Shown here: in pieces, positions 47,729 to 58,505 of the stretch
Layout of the letters: the number at the start of each line of letters is the position of its first letter
Numbering within the stretch: position 1 is the stretch's first letter
Assembly: GCF_017939615.1 (NCBI RefSeq)
Contig: NZ_JAGKSR010000001.1
Coordinates: 2,852,001-2,916,000, forward strand
DNA: 64,000 bases
Direction: 5' to 3'
Source: Microbacterium sp. BLY
Lineage (GTDB): Bacteria; Actinomycetota; Actinomycetes; Actinomycetales; Microbacteriaceae
Position numbers and translations under genes: made by a program
Notes under the pieces: model-generated
Told to the model about the DNA's origin: nothing
The model's input: the letters and a program-made list of their open reading frames with translations, nothing else
The model's database searches: none

Positions 47729-49498
47729 CTATCCGAACTTGGGGAGGAGCGCGTCCATCGGGACAGAGGACGGCATCACGCGATAGGTCTTCATCACCTG
47801 CGTCATCGCCTTCTGGAAGGCGGAAGCGGTGGCCGCGGACGATACAACCTTAGTCGGCTCGTCGAGGGTGACCACGACGACGTACTGCGGATCGTCGACG
47901 GGCGCGAAGCCCACCATGCTCGTGTAGTACACGCCCGCCTTGTAGCCGCCCTTGCCGTCCGAGACCTGTGCCGTACCGGTCTTGCTGGTCACGCGGTACC
48001 CGGGCACCTGGATGCGGTCGGCGTTCCCGCCCTGCACCGCGACGTTCTCGAGCATGCGCGTGAGATCGGCGGCGGTCTGCTCCTTGATGATCTGCTCGTG
48101 CTTCGGCTCAGGCGTCTCCGTGACGGTGCCGTCGGGCGCCGTGCACGACTCCACCAGCGACAGGTCGATCTTCTCGCCGCCGTTCGCGATGGCCTGGTAT
48201 GCACCCGCGAGCTGCGGAGCCGTGACCGTGAAGTACTGGCCGAAGGTCGTCGTGTAGAGGGACTGGCTGTCCCAGTCGCTCACCGGGTGGAGGATGCCGC
48301 CCACCTCGGACGGGAAGTCCAGCGTCTTCTGGCCGACGCCGAATCGCTGCAGGTAGTCGTATCGCACTTCGGGGGCGACCATGGTGCCGAACTTCGACAG
48401 TGCGGTGTTCGACGAGTCGATCAGGCCGCCCGCGAGCGTGTAGTTGTACGCGGGGTGGCTGAACGCGTCGTTGATGACCGCGCCGTTCGGGAACGTCTCC
48501 CGCGAGGAGGCCGTGACCGTGCTGAGCGGCGTGAGGCCGGCCCCCTCGATCGCTGCGGCCGCGGTGATGGCCTTGAACGTCGATCCGGGCTCAAAGTCGC
48601 GGTGGAAGATCTGGCTGTAGCGCGTCTCCGGGGTCGAGGAGTCCAGGTCGTTCGGGTCCATGGCCGGCCACTCGGCGGCGGCGCGGATCTTGCCGGTGCC
48701 GACCTCGACCACCGTCACGGTGCCGCCCTTCGCCCCCTGCTTCTGGGCCTCTTCCCCGATCATCTGCTGGAGGTACCACTGGAGGTCGCTGTTGATCGTG
48801 AGCTGCACGGTGCCGCCGTTGACGGCGTCGGTGACGGACTCGCTCCCGGGGATCACGACCCCGTCCTTGCCCTTGCGGTAGGTCTTCTCGCCGTCCACGG
48901 GGGCGAGGCAGGACTGCTCGAGCTGCTCGACGCCCGCCTTGGCCTCCCCCGTGTTGTCGAGGAAGCCAAGCACGTTGCCGGCGACGGCGCCGTTCGGGTA
49001 CACCCGCGTCTCGCGCGGCTTCAGTGCGAGATACGACCCGAGTCCGAGGTCGCGCAGCGCCATGAACTGCTCGGTGTTCAGCCCGGTCTTCAACGGCGCG
49101 TACTGGCTGTTCGGGTTCTCGGCGAGGGCATCGGAGACGCGCTTTCGGATCTCGTCTCCGGGCACCCCCGTGATCGCGGCGATCTTCTCGGCGGCTTCGG
49201 CCCACGGCAGCGCCGGGTCCTTCTCCTCTGTGAGCCGGATGACCTGCGGGCTGAGCTGCGCGTCGTAGACCATGACGCTCGACGCGAGCACCGTGCCCTG
49301 CGCGTCGACGATGGCGCCGCGCTGTCCCGGGATCCTCGAGCCGTCGCCGATGTGCTCGAGGGACTGGCTGACGTGCTCGTCGGCGCTCACCACCTGGATG
49401 TCGATGAGGCGGACGACGAACGCCACCAGGATGGAGAGGATGACCGCCAGGGCGACGACGGTGCGTCGCCGTGGTCCGCGAGTGGCTCGTGTCGTCAT
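47729..49498 (-). CDS. ftsI: Septal peptidoglycan transpeptidase FtsI (class B PBP)
   Basis: Class B penicillin-binding protein crosslinking septal peptidoglycan, 589 residues. An N-terminal membrane helix (about residues 13-33) is followed by the PBP dimer domain from about residue 56. The transpeptidase has the active-site serine in STFK at 306-309, the SSN motif at 362-364, and KTG at 506-508. No PASTA domain follows, unlike many Gram-positive homologues. The ATG at 49498 gives MTTRATRGPRRR. Confidence 0.95.
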   Translation of the reverse strand: MTTRATRGPRRRTVVALAVILSILVAFVVRLIDIQVVSADEHVSQSLEHIGDGSRIPGQRGAIVDAQGTVLASSVMVYDAQLSPQVIRLTEEKDPALPWAEAAEKIAAITGVPGDEIRKRVSDALAENPNSQYAPLKTGLNTEQFMALRDLGLGSYLALKPRETRVYPNGAVAGNVLGFLDNTGEAKAGVEQLEQSCLAPVDGEKTYRKGKDGVVIPGSESVTDAVNGGTVQLTINSDLQWYLQQMIGEEAQKQGAKGGTVTVVEVGTGKIRAAAEWPAMDPNDLDSSTPETRYSQIFHRDFEPGSTFKAITAAAAIEGAGLTPLSTVTASSRETFPNGAVINDAFSHPAYNYTLAGGLIDSSNTALSKFGTMVAPEVRYDYLQRFGVGQKTLDFPSEVGGILHPVSDWDSQSLYTTTFGQYFTVTAPQLAGAYQAIANGGEKIDLSLVESCTAPDGTVTETPEPKHEQIIKEQTAADLTRMLENVAVQGGNADRIQVPGYRVTSKTGTAQVSDGKGGYKAGVYYTSMVGFAPVDDPQYVVVVTLDEPTKVVSSAATASAFQKAMTQVMKTYRVMPSSVPMDALLPKFG

Positions 49499-49523
49499 GG
49501 GATCTCTCCGTCGATCGGGGCTG

Positions 49524-50093
49524 TCAGTGGGTGGTGGGGCTCGGGAGCCCGTCGGTGATGGCCGGAGGCAGATTCGGGGCCGGCGACGTGCTGTCCGCCG
49601 CGTCGTCCGTCGTCGCCGGCGGGGGCGCATCCTCCGTCACGAGGACGTTGCCGACCGCCGCCTTCCCGTTGGGATCGATCGTCGAGACCCCCTCGGCGCC
49701 GGCGCCGGTGCCGAACACCGCGCCGTCACTGAGCCGGAGGTAGGACGGCGCTCCCGCCACGACCATCCCGAGGTCGGCCGCGCTGCTGGCGAGGACCTGC
49801 GGCGAGCTCAACCCAGTGAGCTCCTCCTGCAGCGCATCCGTGCGGAGGTCCAGTTCGCGTTGCTGCGAGGTGAGTCCGGCCAGCGTGAAGGAATCCTGGG
49901 TGATGGCGAGGGAGAGACCGACCTGTGCCGCGCCGATGGCGAGGGCACCGCCGAGCGCGACCAGCGCGTAGGCGAGCTTCGGCTTGCGCCGTTGTGCCGG
50001 TGCCGTGACCGGCTGCAGACGGCGCTCCGGGGTCTTCTCCGGGGTGACCGGCTGCAGCGGCAGGGTCGGCTTGCGGACTGCGTTCATGCTCAT
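49524..50093 (-). CDS. ftsL: FtsL-like division protein
   Basis: A 189-residue bitopic protein in the FtsL position between rsmH and ftsI. The basic cytoplasmic N terminus (about 40 residues) is followed by one transmembrane helix [25 protein letters not shown] short coiled-coil stretch ([22 protein letters not shown]) then leads to an extended Ala/Thr/Pro-rich tail. FtsL homology is weak at sequence level, so position and topology support the call. The ATG overlaps the rsmH stop as ATGA. Confidence 0.82.
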   Translation of the reverse strand: MSMNAVRKPTLPLQPVTPEKTPERRLQPVTAPAQRRKPKLAYALVALGGALAIGAAQVGLSLAITQDSFTLAGLTSQQRELDLRTDALQEELTGLSSPQVLASSAADLGMVVAGAPSYLRLSDGAVFGTGAGAEGVSTIDPNGKAAVGNVLVTEDAPPPATTDDAADSTSPAPNLPPAITDGLPSPTTH

Positions 50094-51028
50094 GCGCTCT
50101 CCCGCACCTTCTCAGCGGCGCGCAGGCGCACCGGGATCGCACGCGGATTGCGTGCGCGCTCTTCGTCATCGGCGAGTTCCGCCCCCTTGGTGAGGACGCG
50201 GAATCGGGGGGCGTGCTCGGGAAGCTCGACCGGGAGGCCGGCGGGCGCGGTCGACGAGGATGCGGCCGCGAACGCCTGCTTGACCAACCGGTCCTCGAGG
50301 GACTGGTACGACATGACGACGATGCGTCCCCCGACGGCGAGGGCGTCCATCGCGGCGGGGATCGCATCGGCGAGGACGTTCAGCTCGGCGTTGACCTCGA
50401 TGCGCAGCGCCTGGAAGACCCGCTTGGCCGGGTGCCCGGCGCGCTGGGCCGCGGCGGGCGTCGCGGCGACCAGGATGTCGACGAGCTCGCCCGAGCGGGT
50501 GATGGGCTTCTTCTGGCGGGCATCGATGATGAAGCGCGCGTACCGCGCCGCGAGCTTCTCCTCGCCGTAGCGCTCGAAGATGCGGCGCAGGTTGCCCTCG
50601 CTGTAGGTCGCGACGACGTCGGCCGCCGTCATCCCCTTGGTCTGGTCCATCCGCATGTCGAGCGGCGCGTCCTTGGAGTACGCGAAGCCGCGCTCGGCCT
50701 CGTCGAGCTGCAGCGAGGAGACGCCGAGGTCGAAGAGGATGCCGGCCGCGCCCTGCGCGTGCAGCCCGATCTCGTCGTAGACCGTGTGGACGAGCGTGAC
50801 ACGGTCGCGGAAACGGGCGAGCCGCTCTCCCGCGATCCTCAGCGCGTCGGTGTCGCGGTCGAGGCCGATCAGGCGGATGCCGGGGAAGCGCTCCAGCAGG
50901 GCCTCCGAATGCCCGCCCATGCCGAGCGTGGCGTCGACGAGGATCGCGCCGTCCTCGTGGAGGGCGGGAGCGAGGAGCTCGACGCAGCGGTCGAGCAGGA
51001 CGGGGGTGTGGATGTCGCGGAGGCTCAT
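50090..51028 (-). CDS. rsmH: 16S rRNA (cytosine1402-N4)-methyltransferase
   Basis: SAM-dependent methyltransferase of 312 residues that modifies C1402 of 16S rRNA. The SAM-binding loop [20 protein letters not shown] is near residue 31, with [11 protein letters not shown] and the RsmH-specific [36 protein letters not shown] and the C-terminal [14 protein letters not shown] are also typical. The ATG at 51028 gives [15 protein letters not shown]. It lies 103 bp downstream of mraZ and overlaps ftsL by four bases. Confidence 0.95.
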   Translation of the reverse strand: MSLRDIHTPVLLDRCVELLAPALHEDGAILVDATLGMGGHSEALLERFPGIRLIGLDRDTDALRIAGERLARFRDRVTLVHTVYDEIGLHAQGAAGILFDLGVSSLQLDEAERGFAYSKDAPLDMRMDQTKGMTAADVVATYSEGNLRRIFERYGEEKLAARYARFIIDARQKKPITRSGELVDILVAATPAAAQRAGHPAKRVFQALRIEVNAELNVLADAIPAAMDALAVGGRIVVMSYQSLEDRLVKQAFAAASSSTAPAGLPVELPEHAPRFRVLTKGAELADDEERARNPRAIPVRLRAAEKVRESA

Positions 51029-51131
51029 GATCTCTCTCGGGTCCGACCTTCGGCTCTGATCCCCCTCCGCTTCGCGACCCGGCACCGGGGAAGTGTGTCG
51101 GGGCGGGAGCGGCGGGGCATCACAGCCGGGG

Positions 51132-51563
51132 TCAGAACAGTCCGGGAATCACCTCCTGCTCCAGCTCGGCGTAGGACTCCTCGCCCGCGGCGAGGTAGGC
51201 GTTCCAGCTCTCCGCGTCCCAGATCTCGGCATGGGCGCCGACTCCGGTCACGATGAGCTCCTTCTGAAGACCCGCGTACTGACGCAGGTGAGCGGGGATG
51301 GTGATGCGGTTCTGGCTGTCGGGCATCTCCGCACTGGCACCGGAGAGGAACATGCGCATGAAGTCACGCGCCTGCTTGTTGGCGAGCGGAGCCTGACGGA
51401 TCCGCTCGTGCATCGCCTCGAACTCGGCCGTGCTGAAGACGTAGAGGCAGCGCTCCTGCCCCCGGGTGACGACGATGCCGCCGCCCAGGTCCTCGCGGAA
51501 CTTCGCAGGAAGGATGACCCGTCCCTTGTCGTCCAGCTTGGGTGAATGCGTGCCCAGCAGCAT
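51132..51563 (-). CDS. mraZ: Transcriptional regulator MraZ
   Basis: AbrB-fold DNA-binding protein of 143 residues that regulates the dcw operon it heads. The two MraZ repeats are seen in [22 protein letters not shown] and [16 protein letters not shown]. It acts as an oligomeric ring on short direct repeats upstream of its own gene. Three GTGG(A/G)G boxes at 10-bp spacing lie 41-66 bp before the start. Further degenerate copies and a second cluster lie upstream. Confidence 0.95.
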   Translation of the reverse strand: MLLGTHSPKLDDKGRVILPAKFREDLGGGIVVTRGQERCLYVFSTAEFEAMHERIRQAPLANKQARDFMRMFLSGASAEMPDSQNRITIPAHLRQYAGLQKELIVTGVGAHAEIWDAESWNAYLAAGEESYAELEQEVIPGLF

Positions 51564-51603
51564 CGGCCATCACCCCCTCTCCGTCCGGCCAACTCGAGGT
51601 GCG

Positions 51604-51629
51604 CCCCACTTTACTCCACTTTCCTCCAC
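51604..51629 (-). promoter_or_regulatory. MraZ-box operator (three direct repeats)
   Basis: Read on the minus strand: GTGGAG (51629-51624), GTGGAG (51619-51614) and GTGGGG (51609-51604), spaced exactly 10 bp, 41-66 bp upstream of the mraZ start. This matches the direct-repeat architecture of known MraZ boxes and suggests autoregulation. Confidence 0.75.
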
Positions 51630-51701
51630 ATTCCTACGACGAATCCACGCTATCCCCGAGAGAGGGCGGGGTCCACCCCCGAGAGTCCGCGAGATTCCGG
51701 G

Positions 51702-51739
51702 GTGGAGGACAGTGGAGGGTCAGTGGAGGGACGGTGGAG
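51702..51739 (+). repeat. Second GTGGAG repeat cluster, opposite orientation
   Basis: Four plus-strand GTGGAG copies start at 51702, 51712, 51723 and 51734, with spacings of 10, 11 and 11. They match the MraZ-box unit but point the opposite way. A looping or second operator is possible. Confidence 0.6.
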
Positions 51740-51766
51740 GAGGCGCCCGATTCGCAGGCACGAAAA

Positions 51767-51791
51767 AGCCCGGATGCTCAGCATCCGGGCT
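51767..51791 (-). terminator. Terminator of the DUF3040 gene
   Basis: On the minus strand, AGCCCGGATGC, a 3-base loop, GCATCCGGGCT and then TTTT: a perfect 11-bp stem with a T-tract, 27 bp after the DUF3040 stop. Confidence 0.82.
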
Positions 51792-51818
51792 CAGGGGTGG
51801 AAGAGAGAGGAGGGGCGG

Positions 51819-52193
51819 TCAGCGCCCGTCGTGGCGTCGGTCCCAGCGGTCGTTCATGCGATCCATGAACGACGACGAGTCCTTCCGCTGGGGAGCGGTG
51901 CGCGAACGGGGTTCCGCCGGGCCGGTGCGCCGCACGGGAGTGACGGCCAGCATCACTCCGGCGAGCATGGCCGCGAAGCCGATGACCCCGACGACGATGC
52001 CCCACTGGTCGCCGAGGATGACGCCGAAGATCAGCCCGCCGATACCGGCCAGCAGAAGCAGAGCGCCGTAGACGAGGTTGCGATAGCTGAGCGTGCGATC
52101 GCCCGACGGCGCGCTCACGACGTCGGCGTCATTGTGCAGGAGATGGCGTTCCATCTCGTCGAGCAGACGTTGCTCCTGTTCGGAGAGTGGCAT
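51819..52193 (-). CDS. DUF3040 membrane protein
   Basis: A 124-residue small membrane protein of the actinobacterial DUF3040 family. The N terminus MPLSEQEQRLLDEMERHL is the family hallmark. Two transmembrane helices follow (LVYGALLLLAGIGGLIFGVIL and WGIVVGVIGFAAMLAGVMLAV), with a charged C terminus rich in Arg and Asp. The position beside the mraZ cluster is conserved in actinobacteria; the function is unknown. The ATG at 52193 replaces a longer frame because the DUF3040 motif begins there. Confidence 0.88.
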   Translation of the reverse strand: MPLSEQEQRLLDEMERHLLHNDADVVSAPSGDRTLSYRNLVYGALLLLAGIGGLIFGVILGDQWGIVVGVIGFAAMLAGVMLAVTPVRRTGPAEPRSRTAPQRKDSSSFMDRMNDRWDRRHDGR

Positions 52194-52276
52194 CTCGTCC
52201 CCCTCGGGTATCGTGCCCTCCAGTCTACGCGCGCACGGCGTCCGAGGCCAGCGGTTCGAGGCCCGCATCCTTTACG

Positions 52277-52282
52277 TATGCT
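52277..52282 (+). promoter_or_regulatory. Putative -10 box of the polyprenyl synthase gene (leaderless)
   Basis: TATGCT, seven bases before GTG at 52290. A weak -35-like TTCGAG lies 16 bases upstream. Confidence 0.4.
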
Positions 52283-52289
52283 GGGAGTC

Positions 52290-53381
52290 GTGCCGTCCCC
52301 CTCCCCCTCCGTCCCCGACGCCGTGGCCGCGCGACTGGACCTCTTCCTCACCCGCATGCGCGCGGAGTCAGCAGAGTACGGCGAGGACGCTGCGGCGTTC
52401 CTCGACGCAGCGGCGGACACCCTCACCGGCGGCAAGCGGCTGCGCGCCCGCTTCTGTCACGCCGGCTGGCGCGCCGTGGCCCGGTTCCGCGATCGTTCCG
52501 CTGCCGAGGACGAGGCACTCTGGGATGTCTGCGCCGCCCTGGAGATCTTCCAGTCCGCCGCACTCGTCCACGACGATCTGATCGACAACTCCGACACCCG
52601 GCGTGGGCGCCCCGCTGCCCATCGGGCACTCGAGGCCTCGCACCGCGCCGCCGGATGGTGGGGCGATGCCGCGGCGTTCGGCAGGGCGGGATCCGTGCTG
52701 CTCGGCGACCTGCTCGTCGCGTGGAGCGACGACCTCCTGGAATCCGCCCTCGACGGTCATCCGCAGGCACGCTCGGTGCGCGCGGAGTATGCCCGCATGC
52801 GTCGTGACGTCACGACCGGGCAGTTCCTCGACATCGCCGAGGAATCCGCGTGGAGCGTCAGCGACGATCGCCGGCACGCCGACCGGGCGCTCCGCGTCGC
52901 GTCGTTGAAGTCGGCGCGATACAGCATCGAGCAGCCGCTCATCCTCGGGGCGGCACTCGCCGGCGCCGACTCGGAGCAGATCCAGGCGCTGCGGCGGTTC
53001 GGCCACCCCCTGGGGCTCGCCTTCCAGCTGCGTGACGACGTGCTCGGCGTGTTCGGCGACGCCGCCGTCACCGGGAAGCCCGCGGGAGACGACCTGCGCG
53101 AAGGTAAGCGCACGGTCCTCATCGCGCTCACGCGCGAGGCGCTGGACGGGTCGGCACGCCGCGTGCTCGATGAGATGCTCGGCGACCCGGAGCTCACGCC
53201 CGCCCAGGTCTCGTTCCTGCAGGAGACGATCGCCGACACCGGTGCGCTCGAGCGTGTCGAGTCGATGATCGCAGCGTACGCGGGCGAGGCCGACCGTGCG
53301 CTCTCCGGCGCGCGCCTGGAGAACGCCGCCGTCGGCGAGCTCCGGGAACTCGGCCGGGCCGCGACCGTGCGCTCGTCCTGA
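52290..53381 (+). CDS. idsA: Polyprenyl diphosphate synthase (trans-isoprenyl)
   Basis: Extends allylic diphosphates with isopentenyl diphosphate to make polyprenyl diphosphates for quinones or the peptidoglycan lipid carrier. About 363 residues. Motif I is LVHDDLIDNSDTRRG, whose aspartates bind the diphosphate, and the second aspartate-rich motif is LRDDVLGVFGD. The KRLRARF segment near residue 45 is also typical. GTG at 52290 is preferred because it lies seven bases after a TATGCT box with no Shine-Dalgarno; an ATG at 52278 overlaps that box and would add four residues. Confidence 0.9.
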   Translation: MPSPSPSVPDAVAARLDLFLTRMRAESAEYGEDAAAFLDAAADTLTGGKRLRARFCHAGWRAVARFRDRSAAEDEALWDVCAALEIFQSAALVHDDLIDNSDTRRGRPAAHRALEASHRAAGWWGDAAAFGRAGSVLLGDLLVAWSDDLLESALDGHPQARSVRAEYARMRRDVTTGQFLDIAEESAWSVSDDRRHADRALRVASLKSARYSIEQPLILGAALAGADSEQIQALRRFGHPLGLAFQLRDDVLGVFGDAAVTGKPAGDDLREGKRTVLIALTREALDGSARRVLDEMLGDPELTPAQVSFLQETIADTGALERVESMIAAYAGEADRALSGARLENAAVGELRELGRAATVRSS

Positions 53382-53396
53382 GCGCTCCGCCCCGTC

Positions 53397-53765
53397 TCAG
53401 GCGAGAGTGCGCGCGAGGCGGCGGACCTCGCTCTTGTGCCCCGCCAGCAGCGAGGCGATCGGCGAGCGTCCGAGCGACTCGTCCTCGGCCAGCAGCCAGT
53501 CGATGAGCTCGTCGTCCGAGAAGCCGGCGTCCTGCAGCACGATGATCGTGCCGCGCAAGGAGCTCAGCGGCTGGCCGTCCACGATGAACACGGACGGGAC
53601 CGCGAACACGCCACTGCGCTTGGAGCCGACGAGGTAGTGCTCGTCGATCAGACGACGCACCCGGCCGAGCGGCTCGCCGAGGACCTCGACGAGGTCGGGC
53701 ATGGTCAGCCAGTCGGTGGCGGCGGCATCGGGGGTTGCAGCGACGTTCTCAGACACGTTCCTCAC
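53397..53765 (-). CDS. Rv2175c-family DNA-binding protein
   Basis: A 122-residue protein of the Rv2175c family. It carries a winged-helix-like region, DWLTMPDLVEVLGEPLGRVRRLIDEHYLVGSKRSGVFAVPSVF, followed by GTIIVLQDAGFSDDELIDWLLAEDES. In mycobacteria the homologue binds DNA and is phosphorylated by the neighbouring kinase PknL; here a PASTA kinase also lies nearby. GTG at 53765 is chosen for the GGAG eight bases upstream; another GTG lies nine bases downstream. Confidence 0.85.
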   Translation of the reverse strand: MRNVSENVAATPDAAATDWLTMPDLVEVLGEPLGRVRRLIDEHYLVGSKRSGVFAVPSVFIVDGQPLSSLRGTIIVLQDAGFSDDELIDWLLAEDESLGRSPIASLLAGHKSEVRRLARTLA

Positions 53766-53887
53766 TATCTCATCTCCGCCTCCTGGGCGCATATTCGCCC
53801 CAGCGGTCACTCCTGTCACACACGTCACTTCTGTTGACATCTCTATACATCCGTGTCAGCGTGAAGTGCTCGAAAAGGGGGCCCGAC

Positions 53888-55024
53888 GTGATCTTCCACA
53901 CAGCCGTGGCCGGCGCACTCGCCGCCACCTTGACGGCGGCACCCGCCGCCGCACCCGCACCGCCCGTCGCACCGTACGAACGTCATCGCAGCACCCCCGT
54001 GCGCGTCGTCCCGACGCAGGCGGTCCCGCCAACCCACGTCGTCCGGCCGGGTGACACCGTCGCCGGGATCGCGGGTCGGTACGGCCTCCGCACCACCGAC
54101 GTCCTGAGCTGGAACGGGCTCTCCTGGCGATCGGTCATCTACCCGGGACAGACGCTGACCCTGCGCGCAGCGGCTCCGGCACCCGCGGCGACACCGGCGG
54201 CCGCACCGGCTCCCGCGGCGACCACGACACACCTCGTGGCCGCCGGTGACACCGTCTTCGCGATCGCCGCGAAGTACGGCACCTCGGTGAGCGCGATCCT
54301 CGCCGCCAACGGGCTCGCCGGCTCCGCCATCATCTACCCCGGCCAGAAACTCGTCGTCTCCGGCGCTCCGGCATCCGCACCGGCCGCGGCACCCGCCGCC
54401 CCCGCGACACCCCCGCCGGCGACCGCCGCGACGCATACGGTGTCCGCCGGAGAGACGTTGTTCGGCATCGCCCAGCGCTATGGCACGTCGACGCAGTCGC
54501 TCTTCGCCTGGAACGGTCTCAGCGCGTCCTCGATCATCTACCCCGGCCAGCGGCTGACGGTGCAGAGCCCTCCCGCGCCGAAGCCCGCCGCCGCTCCCAC
54601 CGGGCAGCGGTCAGCGAGCCTGACCGCCGAGCAGGCGGCCAACGCGGCGCTCATCATCCGCGTCGGCCGCGAGCTCGGTGTCTCCGACCGCGCGATCGCC
54701 ACCGCACTCGCGACGGGCATGGTGGAGTCCGGGCTCCGGAACCTCGACTGGGGCGACCGCGACTCGCTGGGGCTGTTCCAACAGCGTCCGAGCACCGGCT
54801 GGGGAACCCCCGCACAGATCATGGACGCGGAGCGGAGCACCCGGGTGTTCTACGGCGGCGCCGGCGACCCGAACGGGCACGTCACCCGCGGTCTGCTCGA
54901 CATTCCGGACTGGGAGTCGCTGTCGTTCACCGACGCCGCGCAGGCCGTGCAGATCTCCGCCTATCCCGAGCGCTACGGGCAGTGGGAGGCGCAGGCGTAC
55001 GCATGGCTCGCCCAGTACGGGTGA
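53888..55024 (+). CDS. Secreted LysM protein with lysozyme-like C-terminal domain
   Basis: An exported peptidoglycan-binding protein of 378 residues. After a signal-like segment (AVAGALAATLTAAP) come three LysM repeats, recognisable by GDTVAGIAGRYG, GDTVFAIAAKYG and GETLFGIAQRYG, each ending in (V/I)IYPGQ, joined by Ala/Pro linkers. The C-terminal 110 residues resemble a lysozyme-like fold with GMVESGLRNLDWGDRDSLGLFQQRPS, where the Glu could be catalytic. It likely cleaves or remodels peptidoglycan. GTG at 53888 follows an AAGGGGG Shine-Dalgarno; GTG at 53861 would add a basic N terminus and is possible. Confidence 0.85.
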   Translation: MIFHTAVAGALAATLTAAPAAAPAPPVAPYERHRSTPVRVVPTQAVPPTHVVRPGDTVAGIAGRYGLRTTDVLSWNGLSWRSVIYPGQTLTLRAAAPAPAATPAAAPAPAATTTHLVAAGDTVFAIAAKYGTSVSAILAANGLAGSAIIYPGQKLVVSGAPASAPAAAPAAPATPPPATAATHTVSAGETLFGIAQRYGTSTQSLFAWNGLSASSIIYPGQRLTVQSPPAPKPAAAPTGQRSASLTAEQAANAALIIRVGRELGVSDRAIATALATGMVESGLRNLDWGDRDSLGLFQQRPSTGWGTPAQIMDAERSTRVFYGGAGDPNGHVTRGLLDIPDWESLSFTDAAQAVQISAYPERYGQWEAQAYAWLAQYG

Positions 55025-55088
55025 CGCCTCCCGAAATCCGGATGCCCGGAGGGGTGAGGCGTTCCCGGGGCTTTCAGCCAATCGTCCA

Positions 55089-55094
55089 TAGACT
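55089..55094 (+). promoter_or_regulatory. Putative -10 box of the PASTA kinase gene (leaderless)
   Basis: TAGACT, six bases before the GTG at 55101, with no Shine-Dalgarno. Confidence 0.45.
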
Positions 55095-55100
55095 TCTGTC

Positions 55101-57056
<1,956 letters not shown>

Positions 57057-57070
57057 TCCCCGGGGACGAC

Positions 57071-57101
57071 GAAGGGGCCGGAACATCGTTCCGGCCCCTT
57101 C
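57071..57101. terminator. Bidirectional terminator between the kinase gene and aroG
   Basis: GAAGGGGCCGGAAC, three-base loop, GTTCCGGCCCCTTC: a perfect 14-bp stem between convergent genes. Confidence 0.8.
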
Positions 57102-57117
57102 GCGCAACCGCTCCGGG

Positions 57118-58458
57118 TCAGCGCTTCTCGAGCTCCTCGGCCACGAGGAACGCCAGCTCCAGGGACTGCATGTGGTTCAGACGCGGGTCGCACAGGCTCT
57201 CGTAGCGCGTCGCGAGCGCCGCTTCGTCGATCTGCTCGGATCCGCCGAGGCATTCGGTGACGTCGTCACCGGTCAGCTCGACGTGGATGCCGCCGGGGAA
57301 GGTACCCACCGCACGGTGCGCCTCGAAGAACCCGCGCACCTCGTCGACGACGTCGTCGAAGCGCCGCGTCTTGTAGCCGGTGGGCGTGGTGATGCCGTTG
57401 CCGTGCATGGGGTCGGTCACCCACAGCGGCTGGGCGCCGGACTCCCGGACCGCCTCCAGCAGCGGAGGCAGCGCGTCGCGGATGCGGCCCGATCCCATCC
57501 GGGTGATGAAGGTGAGCCGGCCAGGCTCGCGCTCCGGGTCGAGCTTGTCGATGAGCGCCAGCGCCGTCTCCGGCGTCGTGGTCGGACCCAGCTTCACGCC
57601 GATCGGGTTGCGGATCTTCGAGAAGTAGTCGACGTGCGCGCCGTCGAGCTCACGCGTGCGCTCCCCGATCCACAGGAAGTGGGCCGAGGTGTTGTACGGG
57701 GTGTCCGTACGGGAGTCGATGCGCGTCATCGGGCGCTCGTAGTCCATGAGCAGACCCTCGTGACCGGTGAAGAACTCGACGCGCTTCAGCTCGTCGAAGT
57801 CGGCGCCGGCGGCCTCCATGAACTTGATCGCACGATCGATCTCCGCGGCCATGCGCTCGTACCGCTGGTTGGCGGGGTTCTGTGCGAAGCCCTTGTTCCA
57901 GGAGTGCACCTCGCGGAGATCCGCGAATCCTCCCTGGGTGAACGCGCGGATGAGGTTCAGCGTCGACGCCGCGGTGTGGTACCCCTGCAGCAGGCGCCCC
58001 GGGTCGGCCTGGCGGGAACCCTCGGTGAAGTCGTAGCCGTTGACGATGTCGCCGCGGTAGGCCGGCAGCGTGACCTCTCCGCGCGTCTCGGTGTCGCTGG
58101 AGCGCGGCTTGGCGAACTGCCCGGCCATGCGGCCCATCTTGACGACCGGCATGGAGGCACCGTACGTGAGGACGACGGCCATCTGCAGCACGGTCTTGAT
58201 GCGGTTGCGGATCTGGTCCGCAGTCGCCCCGGCGAAGGTCTCGGCGCAGTCGCCGCCCTGCAGCAGGAAGGCCTGCCCGGAGGCGGCCCGGGCAAGACGG
58301 TCGCGGAGGTTGTCGACCTCACCGGCGAAGACCAGCGGCGGCAGGCTCGAGATCTGCCGGGAGACGTCGGCGACGCGGTCCGCGTCCGGCCACTGCGGCT
58401 GCTGCTTGATGGGAAGCGAGCGCCAGGCATCAAGGGCTTCGATGTGGTGCGGGAGCAT
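57118..58458 (-). CDS. aroG: Class II 3-deoxy-7-phosphoheptulonate synthase
   Basis: First enzyme of the shikimate pathway, condensing PEP and erythrose-4-phosphate. It has 446 residues, a class II enzyme. Signatures are LLQGGDCAETFAGAT, KMGRMAGQFAKPRS, TRIDSRTDTPYNTSAHFLWIGERTR and VTDPMHGNGI; the metal-binding Cys is in GGDCAE. The mycobacterial homologue binds chorismate mutase and is feedback-inhibited by aromatic amino acids; whether this one does is inference. The ATG follows TAGGCT by six bases, so the transcript is probably leaderless. Confidence 0.95.
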   Translation of the reverse strand: MLPHHIEALDAWRSLPIKQQPQWPDADRVADVSRQISSLPPLVFAGEVDNLRDRLARAASGQAFLLQGGDCAETFAGATADQIRNRIKTVLQMAVVLTYGASMPVVKMGRMAGQFAKPRSSDTETRGEVTLPAYRGDIVNGYDFTEGSRQADPGRLLQGYHTAASTLNLIRAFTQGGFADLREVHSWNKGFAQNPANQRYERMAAEIDRAIKFMEAAGADFDELKRVEFFTGHEGLLMDYERPMTRIDSRTDTPYNTSAHFLWIGERTRELDGAHVDYFSKIRNPIGVKLGPTTTPETALALIDKLDPEREPGRLTFITRMGSGRIRDALPPLLEAVRESGAQPLWVTDPMHGNGITTPTGYKTRRFDDVVDEVRGFFEAHRAVGTFPGGIHVELTGDDVTECLGGSEQIDEAALATRYESLCDPRLNHMQSLELAFLVAEELEKR

Positions 58459-58464
58459 GCGTCC

Positions 58465-58470
58465 AGCCTA
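58465..58470 (-). promoter_or_regulatory. Putative -10 box of aroG (leaderless)
   Basis: TAGGCT on the minus strand, six bases before the aroG ATG. Confidence 0.45.
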
Positions 58471-58505
58471 GTGGTCGGCGACACCCCCGAGATGCCCGGA
58501 GAAGC

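Noticed and set aside
46322..49558. Plus-strand open frame of about 1080 codons opposite murF and ftsI
   Set aside because: Antisense of clearly identified peptidoglycan genes with correct motifs in order.
51702..51739. Simple minisatellite rather than regulatory boxes
   Set aside because: The unit matches the mraZ operator sequence with helical spacing, so a regulatory reading is favoured, though not proven.
53854..53887. Upstream start of the LysM protein at 53861
   Set aside because: It would give a more basic signal peptide, but the GTG at 53888 has a much better Shine-Dalgarno, so it is kept only as an alternative.
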